A stretch of DNA of 64,000 nucleotides from Pelagirhabdus alkalitolerans. GTDB lineage: Bacteria > Bacillota > Bacilli > Bacillales > Amphibacillaceae. Location: contig NZ_FMYI01000001.1 of assembly GCF_900096905.1 (NCBI RefSeq), positions 310,001 through 374,000 of the forward strand. The letters run 5' to 3'. Of this stretch, positions 36,087 through 43,324 are shown piece after piece (positions within the stretch are counted from its first letter, which is position 1; each line of letters opens with the position of its first letter). The notes below the pieces were generated by a model. The model was given only the letters and a program-made list of their open reading frames with translations. It searched no databases and was not told the DNA's origin. The position numbers were made by a program, and so were the translations under genes.

Positions 36087-36111
36087 AATTCATACTATAT
36101 ATGTATGAATT
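36087..36111. promoter_or_regulatory. Palindrome upstream of the yrrT operon
   Basis: AATTCATAC and GTATGAATT are perfect complements flanking TATATAT, 24 bases before the yrrT start. It could be an operator (CymR controls this operon in B. subtilis) or part of a structured promoter; the known CymR consensus is not clearly matched. Confidence 0.45.
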
Positions 36112-36174
36112 ATCGGATTAATTAGTTAATAAGTTACCACAAGATTGACAGAAAAGCAAAAACAACTTGATACA

Positions 36175-36210
36175 AAAAGCCAGATGCCTTGTAAATGGCA
36201 TCTGACTTTT
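36175..36210. terminator. Hairpin terminator beyond the VOC gene
   Basis: AAAAGCCAGATGCC pairs with GGCATCTGACTTTT with one mismatch, and it is followed by T-rich sequence on both strands. It lies between the tandem repeat and the yrrT promoter. Confidence 0.75.
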
Positions 36211-36211
36211 G

Positions 36212-36331
36212 GATTTGTGTGCGAAAATCCTATTTTGTGTTCATTTTTTTGATTTTGTGTGAAAAAATCTTAATTTGTGTGCTTTTTTTGAATTTTGTGT
36301 GCAAATATCCTATTTTGCGCGCGAACTCACA
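36212..36331. repeat. Six degenerate 20-bp tandem repeats
   Basis: Six consecutive units of exactly 20 bases begin at 36212, 36232, 36252, 36272, 36292 and 36312; each starts with a form of ATTTTGTGTG (GATTTGTGTG, ATTTTGTGTT, ATTTTGTGTG, AATTTGTGTG, ATTTTGTGTG, ATTTTGCGCG), followed by a less conserved half alternating A-rich and T-rich. The last unit overlaps the stop of the VOC gene. Confidence 0.8.
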
Positions 36332-37175
36332 TCACTTTGAAATAAATCTTCATCCCTTGTGGATCCTCAACATATAATCGCCCAACTGATGACTGAATCT
36401 CAACGTTCGACTTTTCCAATTGATCGAGTACTCGCTCAAGTGCCTCCTCAGACGGGTAACGGATCGAAAAACCTTCCATTTGAATCGTATCTGGCGCAGG
36501 CGGCATTTTCCCACTCCATGTATTCATCCCAATGTGATGGTGATAGTTTTCTGTTGCTAGAAATAAAGCCTGATGCCCTAATGTGCTTACCACATCAAAC
36601 CCGAGTAACTTCGTGTAAAAAGCACCCGATTCTTTTAAATCACGAACGTGCAGATGAATATGACCGAGCGTTGTCTCAGGCTCAACTCCCTCAAACATTT
36701 GAGTCTGATCCACCTCGTTCAAAATACCTTCAAAATCTAGTGGCTCCACGGTCATCTTAACCAATCCATCTATCCATTCCCATGTCGATGGATCTCGGTC
36801 TCGATAAATTTCAATCCCATGACCATCCGGATCATCAATATAAATCGCTTCACTCACTAAGTGATCAGCGGAGGCCACTTCATGATTATTTTTAATGAGC
36901 TGAACAATAATACGACCTAATGCTTCACGAGTCGGGACAAGAAACGCAACGTGATACAAACCTGTTGAACTCATGCTTCTTTTCTTCCGATCCTTATCCT
37001 CAAGTAATGTAATCAAAACATGCTTACCATCAGCTGTCAGCTCAACTTTTTTAGCTGATTGCTTAAATATACGAAAACCTAACACATCACAATAAAACGT
37101 AATCGAACGATCTAAATCATGTACATATAAACAAATATCCTGCACGAACGTCGCAGCTGTTTGATGGAATGGCAT
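36327..37175 (-). CDS. VOC-family dioxygenase (CatE-like)
   Basis: A 282-residue protein of two vicinal-oxygen-chelate modules, similar in architecture to catechol-2,3-dioxygenase CatE of B. subtilis. The first module (about 8-120) has LYVHDLDRSITFYCDVLGF and DPDGHGIEIYRD; the second (about 165-280) has LGHIHLHVRDLKESGAFYTKLLGF and EDPQGMKIYFKV. Metal ligands would be the histidine of GHIHLHV, a histidine in NYHHHIGMN, and a glutamate; the C-terminal Met replaces the usual glutamate in EDPxGxxIE, so activity is uncertain. It is probably transcribed alone. Confidence 0.85.
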   Translation of the reverse strand: MPFHQTAATFVQDICLYVHDLDRSITFYCDVLGFRIFKQSAKKVELTADGKHVLITLLEDKDRKKRSMSSTGLYHVAFLVPTREALGRIIVQLIKNNHEVASADHLVSEAIYIDDPDGHGIEIYRDRDPSTWEWIDGLVKMTVEPLDFEGILNEVDQTQMFEGVEPETTLGHIHLHVRDLKESGAFYTKLLGFDVVSTLGHQALFLATENYHHHIGMNTWSGKMPPAPDTIQMEGFSIRYPSEEALERVLDQLEKSNVEIQSSVGRLYVEDPQGMKIYFKVM

Positions 37176-37259
37176 CTTCTATCTCCCTTTCTTATCTAAG
37201 ATATCCACTCCTCTTCCCGAAAAACAATAAATTAAACATCTTGAATTCAAAATAAAAAA

Positions 37260-38015
37260 TCACTCCACCAACCGCTTCAACCCCGACAAACTGACTTCAT
37301 ATTTATCTTTATACACGCGTGCAATCTTAAGAATCGGTTCTTTTGGGCCGTCATACAAGATATGAAATTCATCATTTATATACTGCAAAACGAATAAATA
37401 ATCGAATTGATCAAATGTTTTCGAATTAATGGTAATAAAATCTTTTGTTTGAGCGGTTGTTTTCACACTAATTCTCGTCTGTCCTTTCCAGACATCAAAT
37501 CCATGCTGATTGACCTCTTTGGCTAAATGGCCGTTTTTATAAATCGCACAATAAAATTCACCTAATCGACCGAGCAGGTGCCTCACCTCTGTTGGCTGAC
37601 ACCCTAATACATTGATTTCATAATTTAAAATGCGACTATACTCTTCAAACAATTTTTTCATTTGTTCCGTGCTTATAGCACCATCTTCTAAATCTGTATT
37701 TATTGTTTTCTTGCCTTGTTGCCACTCCCCAACAATTTGATCATCTTCACTACCTCTTGGCCGTTGGAAAATCAAACCCGTATACGGATAATTTTCACCT
37801 AAATACTTATAAGTCGCACGATTGATTCGCTCAAATAAATGCCGGTCAAATGCAATACCTTTGTTGTAAAGGTTATAGCAGTAATCTGATATGATCACAC
37901 TTTTCGGGTTTGTTCCGAATCGATCATAAAGCTCGTCTTTTAACTCCGCCGGTGAAATAAGTGGATCTTTTCTTTCCTGCATGACAGTTTTGATTTGGTC
38001 ATATATCGTCATCAT
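37260..38015 (-). CDS. Predicted PD-(D/E)XK-type nuclease-like protein
   Basis: A 251-residue protein in two parts. Residues 1-80 (ending YPYTGLIFQRPRGS) resemble the conserved DUF7225-like domain found at the start of several uncharacterised restriction-type proteins. Residues 140-250 contain LGRLGEFYCAIY, then HGFDVW, then ISVKTTAQ, which spaces a Glu, an Asp and a Val-Lys pair as in PD-(D/E)XK nucleases. This suggests DNA or RNA cleavage, but it is inference. Its ATG overlaps the stop of the DUF2200 gene by four bases, so the two are translationally coupled. Confidence 0.7.
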   Translation of the reverse strand: MMTIYDQIKTVMQERKDPLISPAELKDELYDRFGTNPKSVIISDYCYNLYNKGIAFDRHLFERINRATYKYLGENYPYTGLIFQRPRGSEDDQIVGEWQQGKKTINTDLEDGAISTEQMKKLFEEYSRILNYEINVLGCQPTEVRHLLGRLGEFYCAIYKNGHLAKEVNQHGFDVWKGQTRISVKTTAQTKDFITINSKTFDQFDYLFVLQYINDEFHILYDGPKEPILKIARVYKDKYEVSLSGLKRLVE

Positions 38016-38365
38016 GATGAACGTAAAATCTTCTCCATCTTTTTTCCTTTGGCGAGTTCATCGATCAACTTGTCCATATAACGAATCTCTTGCATTAGCG
38101 ACTCTTCAATCTCTTCCACGCGCACACCACAAATAACACCCTTAATAAGATGACGATTAGGATTAAGCTCAGGTGCCTCGTCAAAAAATGTCTCAAAATC
38201 AACCTCTCGTTTAATTTCATTCTCCAATTCCGCTTGTGTGTAGCCTGTTAGCCAACAGATAATATGATCCACTTCTTCTTTCGTTCGATCTTTTTTCTCT
38301 GCCTTTGTTACATAGTGTGGATAAACTGTGGAAAAACTCATTGTATAGATCTTAGGTTTTGTCAT
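38012..38365 (-). CDS. DUF2200 family protein
   Basis: A 117-residue protein matching DUF2200 over its whole length: KIYTMSFSTVYPHYVTKAEK, then IICWLTGYTQAELE, then APELNPNRHLIKGVICGVRVEEIE, then IRYMDKLIDELAKGK. The family is very well conserved between distant bacteria, which implies transfer or a specific role, but its function is not known. It overlaps the nuclease-like gene downstream by four bases. Confidence 0.9.
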   Translation of the reverse strand: MTKPKIYTMSFSTVYPHYVTKAEKKDRTKEEVDHIICWLTGYTQAELENEIKREVDFETFFDEAPELNPNRHLIKGVICGVRVEEIEESLMQEIRYMDKLIDELAKGKKMEKILRSS

Positions 38366-38386
38366 TAAAGGTATCCCTTTCCTTAC

Positions 38387-39163
38387 TTAGTGTTTTTGTT
38401 TAAAAAATTCGTACGTTTCTTCATAAAGTTTCATCCGATCAGGATAAGTGCCAAATGCATGGTCTGCACCTTCTAAAACAGATAATTCACCTTGTGCTCC
38501 ATAATAGGTCATATATTGATGCGAATACGATAATGGAACGACTTGATCATCACTGCCATGAATAATTTTAACACGCTTTTCATATTGCTTGGCTCGCTCA
38601 AAAAGCTCAAACGTTTTTAAATCGTCGACAAAAGAAGGACCAACACGTAAACTATAAAAATCAAAGTAACCTTGATGTGACATTTCCTCTTCAATATCGC
38701 GTCCTTGAATTTGCTTTTGCTTATTCACGTCATCCAAAACAACGGCTGCTGGTGCCCACATACATAACGCATGAATCGACTCTTTCATCTCGCCAGCGAC
38801 GATGCTTGCTACCACGCCACCTAAACTTAAACCTAATAAATCGATTCGATCAGGATCAACAAAATCGAGGCCTTTGACGTAGTCAACTATAGCCTTTGCC
38901 TCATCCACCTCATTAGAGAGCGTCACATCATAAAAGTCTCCTTCACTTTCGCCATGACCTGAAAAATCAAATCGAACGCTTGCGATCCCACGTTCTTCAA
39001 AGTATCTCGACATCCTAACGAATAAACCTTTACTTTCTAAGCGGCTTCCACCAAAACCGTGAAACATAATCACAGTTGGATGTTGATCCCTTTCGTTATC
39101 CGGTATGTGAACGGTACCTGTTAACTGTTTATGATTATGTTCAATCATTTCAAATTTCATCAT
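38387..39163 (-). CDS. Alpha/beta hydrolase, feruloyl-esterase-like
   Basis: A 258-residue esterase with oxyanion loop FHGFGGSRLESK, nucleophile elbow GLSLGG, catalytic aspartate in HGSDDQVVP and histidine in GADHAFG. This resembles LJ0536/Est1E-type cinnamoyl esterases, which free ferulic acid from xylan oligomers; the adjacent GH43 gene supports such a role. Its ribosome site GAGGAG overlaps the end of the GH43 gene, so the ATG at 39163 is chosen over one five codons upstream. No signal peptide: cytoplasmic. Confidence 0.85.
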   Translation of the reverse strand: MMKFEMIEHNHKQLTGTVHIPDNERDQHPTVIMFHGFGGSRLESKGLFVRMSRYFEERGIASVRFDFSGHGESEGDFYDVTLSNEVDEAKAIVDYVKGLDFVDPDRIDLLGLSLGGVVASIVAGEMKESIHALCMWAPAAVVLDDVNKQKQIQGRDIEEEMSHQGYFDFYSLRVGPSFVDDLKTFELFERAKQYEKRVKIIHGSDDQVVPLSYSHQYMTYYGAQGELSVLEGADHAFGTYPDRMKLYEETYEFFKQKH

Positions 39164-39174
39164 ATGATCACTCC

Positions 39175-40635
39175 TCATTCACCTATTCTAAAATAATCAA
39201 AATCCGCATAGCCACCCATAGCTTTTGTCGCATAATTAAAAAGCGCGAACCGGTAGCCCATAAAATGCTTCGGTAACGTGTACTTCATTTGAAGAATATC
39301 ACCAATTGAAAACCACCCTGATTGATCAGTGCGATAATAAAAATGAGCTTTGTCATTCCTATTTTCAAAATCACACTCAATTTTAAAATAGATTCGATTT
39401 GTCTCAAGTGGAATTTCTTCTATAATCTTTTCTTCTTCACTATTTCCTCGCACCATCACAATAGACTTTCGATCATCATCGGCCTTAACCCCGACAAAAC
39501 CGTAATTCTCTTGCAATAAAGCAAGACCTGCCACATCACCAGCCTTCATATGATCCACTTCCATCGCCACTTCCCCAGAACAAAACGGTCCGAATGTTCG
39601 CTGTGTTAAAGTGTTTTTGGCAGAAATCAGTGTATCTCGAACCGATCCATTTTTTAACCTTAAAAAGCCTTGTCGTTCAGTTAAACTCCAATACCGCTTG
39701 TCAGGGTTATGGTTCCACTGCCAAGCGAGTACAAGCTCATGATCATCAAAATCATCAGCGGCGACGACATTCGGAATAGCTTGATTAGAACCCTCATCTA
39801 AAGTTACATGATGCAAGGGCCAACCGTTATCCCATGTGATGTCTACGAGGTAAGGCACTCGTCCGACCGCACCACGGTCTTGAAACAATAGTGCATACCA
39901 ATCACCATCTGCTGTATCAACTAAACCACCTTGTGCGATACCACGATTCTCTAAAGCAATGCGACCTTCATACTCACCGTCCACTCGATCTGACCGGTAC
40001 ATTAATTGAATCCGCTCACCATCTTTTCTCATCATAATTAAAAATACATAATACCATTCATTATTTTTTTGAAAATGAGAGCCTTCAGCTGGCAATAGAT
40101 AATCCTCACCCAACACTCCACTCGCATTTGGAATCAGCGTTTTATGTAGCCCATCTTCTTTAATAGCCGTCGCATCTTGAGTCAGTTCAATGATGTTAAT
40201 ATCGCCACCACCATAAGTCATAAAAACCCTGCCCGTATCAAATAAAAGTGACATATCATGATAAACGCCATCAAAAGTAGACTTTTTCCATTGCCGACTC
40301 GTGATATCTTTTGTTTTAAATATGTACGTCTTATCTGCGCTAAACGAAGCCACCGCTAAATAAAACACGCCCTCATGATAGCGAAGACTACTCGCCCAAG
40401 AACCGTGCCCATACTCTTCCTGGCCATTCGATAACGTTTGTGGATCATTATGTTCTAATACATCGTAGACGTATGTTAATAGCTCCCAATTGACTAAATC
40501 CCTCGACATCATAATCGGGACACCTGGATTCATATGCATCGTCGTACTCGACATGTAATAAACATCACCCACCCGAATGACACAAGGATCCGGCACATCT
40601 GCCCAAATAACGGGATTTTTGTCACTTACCTTCAT
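39175..40635 (-). CDS. GH43 beta-xylosidase/arabinofuranosidase
   Basis: A 486-residue glycoside hydrolase of family 43. The five-bladed propeller carries the general base Asp16 in VPDPCVIRVGD, the pKa-modulating aspartate in GVYHDMSLLFD and the acid glutamate in PAEGSHFQK. A C-terminal beta-sandwich (about 310-486) is fused, as in GH43 subfamily 12. It lacks a signal peptide. A well-matched cre site (40680-40695) lies between promoter region and ATG, implying catabolite repression. It forms an operon with the downstream esterase. Xylosidase versus arabinofuranosidase is not resolved. Confidence 0.92.
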   Translation of the reverse strand: MKVSDKNPVIWADVPDPCVIRVGDVYYMSSTTMHMNPGVPIMMSRDLVNWELLTYVYDVLEHNDPQTLSNGQEEYGHGSWASSLRYHEGVFYLAVASFSADKTYIFKTKDITSRQWKKSTFDGVYHDMSLLFDTGRVFMTYGGGDINIIELTQDATAIKEDGLHKTLIPNASGVLGEDYLLPAEGSHFQKNNEWYYVFLIMMRKDGERIQLMYRSDRVDGEYEGRIALENRGIAQGGLVDTADGDWYALLFQDRGAVGRVPYLVDITWDNGWPLHHVTLDEGSNQAIPNVVAADDFDDHELVLAWQWNHNPDKRYWSLTERQGFLRLKNGSVRDTLISAKNTLTQRTFGPFCSGEVAMEVDHMKAGDVAGLALLQENYGFVGVKADDDRKSIVMVRGNSEEEKIIEEIPLETNRIYFKIECDFENRNDKAHFYYRTDQSGWFSIGDILQMKYTLPKHFMGYRFALFNYATKAMGGYADFDYFRIGE

Positions 40636-40679
40636 AAAAACATCTCCTTAGTACAAAGCAAATTGCATTTATACTTTCA

Positions 40680-40695
40680 TTGTAAGCGCAAACAA
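40680..40695 (-). promoter_or_regulatory. cre site of the GH43-esterase operon
   Basis: TTGTAAGCGCAAACAA satisfies every position of the CcpA-site consensus WTGNAANCGNWNNCWW. It lies 45 bases before the GH43 start codon, which is a repressing position. Confidence 0.7.
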
Positions 40696-40724
40696 ATAAT
40701 TGTAAAGAAAAACAAATGACATTA

Positions 40725-40913
40725 TTACGGCTTTGCTTTCTCTTTAGGTTTTGAATCTGTCATTTTGTACAACTCATGCAGTGATCGAATTGCATTATTC
40801 ATGTAAGCCTCAGCATGAAACAAACGCCCTTTATTCACCTCATCATAAGCACAACTTAAACAATATAATAGACAACCTTCTTCTTTATCTTTCTGATCTT
40901 CAGCTAATAACAC
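40725..40913 (-). CDS. Small protein of unknown function
   Basis: A small, mostly helical protein of about 62 residues (segments LYCLSCAYDEVNKGRL and AEAYMNNAIRSLHELYK) with a Lys/Pro-rich tail and three cysteines. No family is recognised. A GTG start at 40913 has AGAGGTG six bases upstream; a second GTG three codons earlier lies inside that site. It is divergent from an XRE regulator, suggesting a small regulator-partner pair, but this is only positional. Confidence 0.5.
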   Translation of the reverse strand: MLLAEDQKDKEEGCLLYCLSCAYDEVNKGRLFHAEAYMNNAIRSLHELYKMTDSKPKEKAKP

Positions 40914-41116
40914 CTCAATCACCTCTTGATTTAAAATTTATCTGGCTTTTTTTACCCTCATCAATCCTTCGTCCAATAAATTTGGATATCATCTACATTT
41001 TAAGCGGAAATATATGACATTTCAACAAAAACATATGACTTTTTTGGACTATTGTTTTAGAAATACGTGTTTATAGTACAATTAATTTGAATTTCGAAGT
41101 GTAGGGGGATTTAAAA

Positions 41117-41518
41117 ATGCTTTCTGAAAGACTCAGAATCGCTAGAAAAAATAAACAACTAACCCAAGAACAATTAGCTGAAAAAGTGCATACTAAAAAA
41201 CAAACCATCTCTAATTATGAAACGGGATATAGCTCTCCTTCAAATGAAATGTTAAGTGAGATTGCAGATATATTAAGTGTTTCAACAGACTACTTACTCG
41301 GCCGAACAAGTAACCCGAACACCCATAAATTTGAACCCATGTCTGAGATCAACAGACTCCTGGATGAATACTGTATTGAACAATCTGGCCTTTATGACAT
41401 TGACCGTTGGAAAGCGATGGGACCAGAAGAAATGAAAGAACTTGAAAACTATTTTAAATACATTACCGATCAAGCAAAGAAAAAAACGGATAAAAACGAT
41501 GCAAATAAAAACACTTAA
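41117..41518 (+). CDS. XRE-family transcriptional regulator
   Basis: A 133-residue repressor-type protein. The lambda-like HTH covers residues 5-60 (LTQEQLAEKVHTKKQTISNYETG, then SVSTDYLLGR) and a helical, Lys-rich tail follows. Such proteins control prophages, integrative elements or toxin-antitoxin genes. The ATG follows AGGGGGATTTAAAA. Two ATATGAC direct repeats 20 bases apart (about 41010-41040) lie in its upstream region and could be operator half-sites. No integrase or phage gene is near. Confidence 0.88.
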   Translation: MLSERLRIARKNKQLTQEQLAEKVHTKKQTISNYETGYSSPSNEMLSEIADILSVSTDYLLGRTSNPNTHKFEPMSEINRLLDEYCIEQSGLYDIDRWKAMGPEEMKELENYFKYITDQAKKKTDKNDANKNT

Positions 41519-41589
41519 CTATGAAATGACCGTCAAAATGAGGGCTGTTTCACACTTAAGTGTATTTTTATCTATTATACAAGAAAACG

Positions 41590-41799
41590 TTAGCGAGAGG
41601 CTTTAGGTGGTTGGCAAACATCACATTTTCGCTGATGTTTATTTTTGAATTTCGTAAAGTTCTTTTCAAATAGATTCCCACAAGCACATCTAAATTGTAA
41701 TTTCTGAGAAAAACCAGTATATTCTGTCGTCAATAATGTGCTTTCTGAATTATTTTCTACAAATGTTTTAATTTCATTAATTGTCCATCGTTTGTTCAT
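41590..41799 (-). CDS. Small zinc-ribbon protein
   Basis: A 69-residue protein: WTINEIKTFVENNSESTLLT, then a CxC-x(18)-CxxC metal site (FRCACGNLF ... KCDVC). The pattern YxGxxxKLxFxCxCGxxF...CxxC is common as a repeat in phage-borne endonucleases of the GIY-YIG and HNH type, where it binds DNA. Here it stands alone, either a free-standing single repeat or the remnant of a longer nuclease gene. No ribosome site better than GGAGGGA before the ATG is seen. Confidence 0.6.
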   Translation of the reverse strand: MNKRWTINEIKTFVENNSESTLLTTEYTGFSQKLQFRCACGNLFEKNFTKFKNKHQRKCDVCQPPKASR

Positions 41800-41965
41800 T
41801 TTCTTATCCCTCCATCAATCAAGTGCTTCATTATAACATGACTTCATGAGCCCATGTTAAAAATCCATTAAATCTTATATAATCCGCTTCATATTTCAAA
41901 TGCACAAATCTTTACATCACGTTTTCAGTTCGTTACGATGAACATGAACAATCTTATAAAAGCGT

Positions 41966-42058
41966 TGCACTAGGGGTGCCGATTGAATTGGCTGAGAGGA
42001 ACGAACCTGTTCTAACCCTCAGAACCTGATCTAGGTCATACTAGCGTGGGGAAGTGCA
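41966..42058 (+). ncRNA. TPP riboswitch (THI element)
   Basis: P1 arms TGCACT (41966-41971) and AGTGCA (42053-42058) enclose the conserved THI segments GGGGTGC, GGCTGAGA, ACCCTCAGAACCTGATCT and the TACTAGCGTGGGGAA block. The order and spacing are those of the thiamine pyrophosphate aptamer. It is followed by a terminator hairpin and by ykoF, so thiamine pyrophosphate would switch the gene off. Confidence 0.96.
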
Positions 42059-42102
42059 GTCTGGATCCATGTATAAAATTAAGTCAATGTCTCATTATAC
42101 AT

Positions 42103-42142
42103 AAAGGCTGCATTCCTAAAAGGGGTGCAGCTTTTACTATTT
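42103..42142 (+). terminator. Expression-platform terminator of the TPP riboswitch
   Basis: CTGCATTCC pairs with GGGGTGCAG (two G-U pairs) around TAAAA, extended by AAAG/CTTT, followed by TTTTACTATTTTT. It lies just before the ykoF ribosome site. Confidence 0.8.
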
Positions 42143-42158
42143 TTAAGGAGGTCATAAC

Positions 42159-42755
42159 ATGACACAATTTGTATGCGATAGTAACAGAATAGCAGGCGTT
42201 AACTTTTCCATTCATCCGAAGCGCGATGATTTCGTTGAGATTATTACCGGTGCCTTGGAGAAGGTCGACACATCGAAAGTATGGATCGAAACGGATGATG
42301 TCAGCACATTAGTCAGAGGGCGGATTCCACACATTTTCGACGTGACAAAAGCGATCTATCTACATGCGGCGAATACAGGCGCGCACGTTGCGTTTGAAGC
42401 GACGTATTCAGTTGGCTGTCCGGGGGATACGTCTGGTGAAGTTTATATGGCAGAAGATGACATCGTGCTAAACAAAGAAAAGGTTGATGACATTTCACAA
42501 CAAGCTGCCACGAAGTTCGCCCTATATCCACTAGGTGGTGGCGATTATATGGATCAAATCTACGCCCAAATCGAAGCGATGAAAGATCGTGGTGTAGAGG
42601 TGAGTCCAACACACTACGCAACACGATTAGATGGGGAAGCCACGAAGATCTTTAATGGGTTAGAACAAGTCTTTATCGACATGGAAGAAAGCGGATCATC
42701 TCATACCGTCATGACGGTATCAATGTCAGCTAATAGTCCCTCAACGAAAAAATAA
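42159..42755 (+). CDS. ykoF: YkoF-type thiamine/HMP-binding protein
   Basis: A 198-residue protein with two tandem ferredoxin-like halves that match YkoF, the cytosolic thiamin/HMP-binding protein of B. subtilis (IAGVNFSIHPKRDDFVEII ... GALEKVDTS; second half FALYPLGGGDYMDQIYAQI). In B. subtilis ykoF is the first gene of ykoFEDC, an ECF-type uptake system. Here a strong terminator follows at once, so no ykoEDC genes accompany it. The start ATG follows AAGGAGGTCATAAC. TPP riboswitch control is strong evidence that it serves thiamine metabolism. Confidence 0.93.
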   Translation: MTQFVCDSNRIAGVNFSIHPKRDDFVEIITGALEKVDTSKVWIETDDVSTLVRGRIPHIFDVTKAIYLHAANTGAHVAFEATYSVGCPGDTSGEVYMAEDDIVLNKEKVDDISQQAATKFALYPLGGGDYMDQIYAQIEAMKDRGVEVSPTHYATRLDGEATKIFNGLEQVFIDMEESGSSHTVMTVSMSANSPSTKK

Positions 42756-42771
42756 ATTAGCTTAAGCCTAG

Positions 42772-42826
42772 AAAACCACCTATTTTCCGATGGTCAAACG
42801 ACTCAAGAAAATAGGTGGTTTTTTAA
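42772..42826 (+). terminator. Terminator after ykoF
   Basis: A perfect 16-bp stem (AAAACCACCTATTTTC and complement at 42807-42822) ends in T residues, closing the transcript after a single gene. Confidence 0.93.
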
Positions 42827-42899
42827 ATAACATAATTGTAAATCACGTCATTTCTGTCTATTATGAGAGATAAGTATAGACTTAGGAGGCATATAGAAC

Positions 42900-43295
42900 A
42901 TGAAAAAAACAGTCAAAGTAGTTGCGGCTATTATTGAGAACAATCATAACGAAATACTATGCGCATTAAGATCGACAGAGATGACAATCCCTAATGTATG
43001 GGAGTTTCCCGGTGGAAAAATTGAAAATGGCGAGAACCCTTACAATGCTTTAAAAAGAGAAATTGAAGAAGAAATGAACTGCACGATTGAACCATCAGAA
43101 ATATTGAATGTACATACGCACGAATACAATCATTTTATTATTGAATTAACCGCTATAAAAGCTAAAATTGTCAAAGGACACCCTGAGCTTAGTGAACATG
43201 ATCAATTCGTTTGGTTAAAACGTGAAAACCTTGATTCCCTTAAGTGGGCACCCGCAGACATACCAGCTGTGGAATTATTAATAAATGAGGTCTAG
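42900..43295 (+). CDS. Nudix hydrolase (MutT-like)
   Basis: A 131-residue Nudix enzyme with a complete box (GGKIENGENPYNALKREIEE, then EMN), close to (deoxy)nucleoside triphosphate pyrophosphohydrolases that clean oxidised nucleotides. The ATG follows TAGGAGGCATATAGAAC. It is convergent with the PLD-helicase gene, sharing a terminator; pairs of this kind of Nudix with DUF3427 helicases recur on genomic islands as far as I recall, so a joint defence role is possible but unproved. Confidence 0.88.
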   Translation: MKKTVKVVAAIIENNHNEILCALRSTEMTIPNVWEFPGGKIENGENPYNALKREIEEEMNCTIEPSEILNVHTHEYNHFIIELTAIKAKIVKGHPELSEHDQFVWLKRENLDSLKWAPADIPAVELLINEV

Positions 43296-43324
43296 CCTTC
43301 AATATGATATGGCTAGACCTTTTC
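43288..43324. terminator. Bidirectional terminator between Nudix and helicase genes
   Basis: AGGTCTAGCC pairs exactly with GGCTAGACCT, overlapping both 3' ends; T runs on either strand. Confidence 0.85.

Noticed and set aside
36195..36377. 60-codon frame over the tandem repeats
   Set aside because: Its sequence is produced by the 20-bp repeat and has no ribosome site.
40990..41060. CRISPR-like short repeats near the XRE gene
   Set aside because: Only two ATATGAC copies, no regular spacer series; at most operator half-sites. No CRISPR array, tRNA or rRNA gene was found anywhere in the window.
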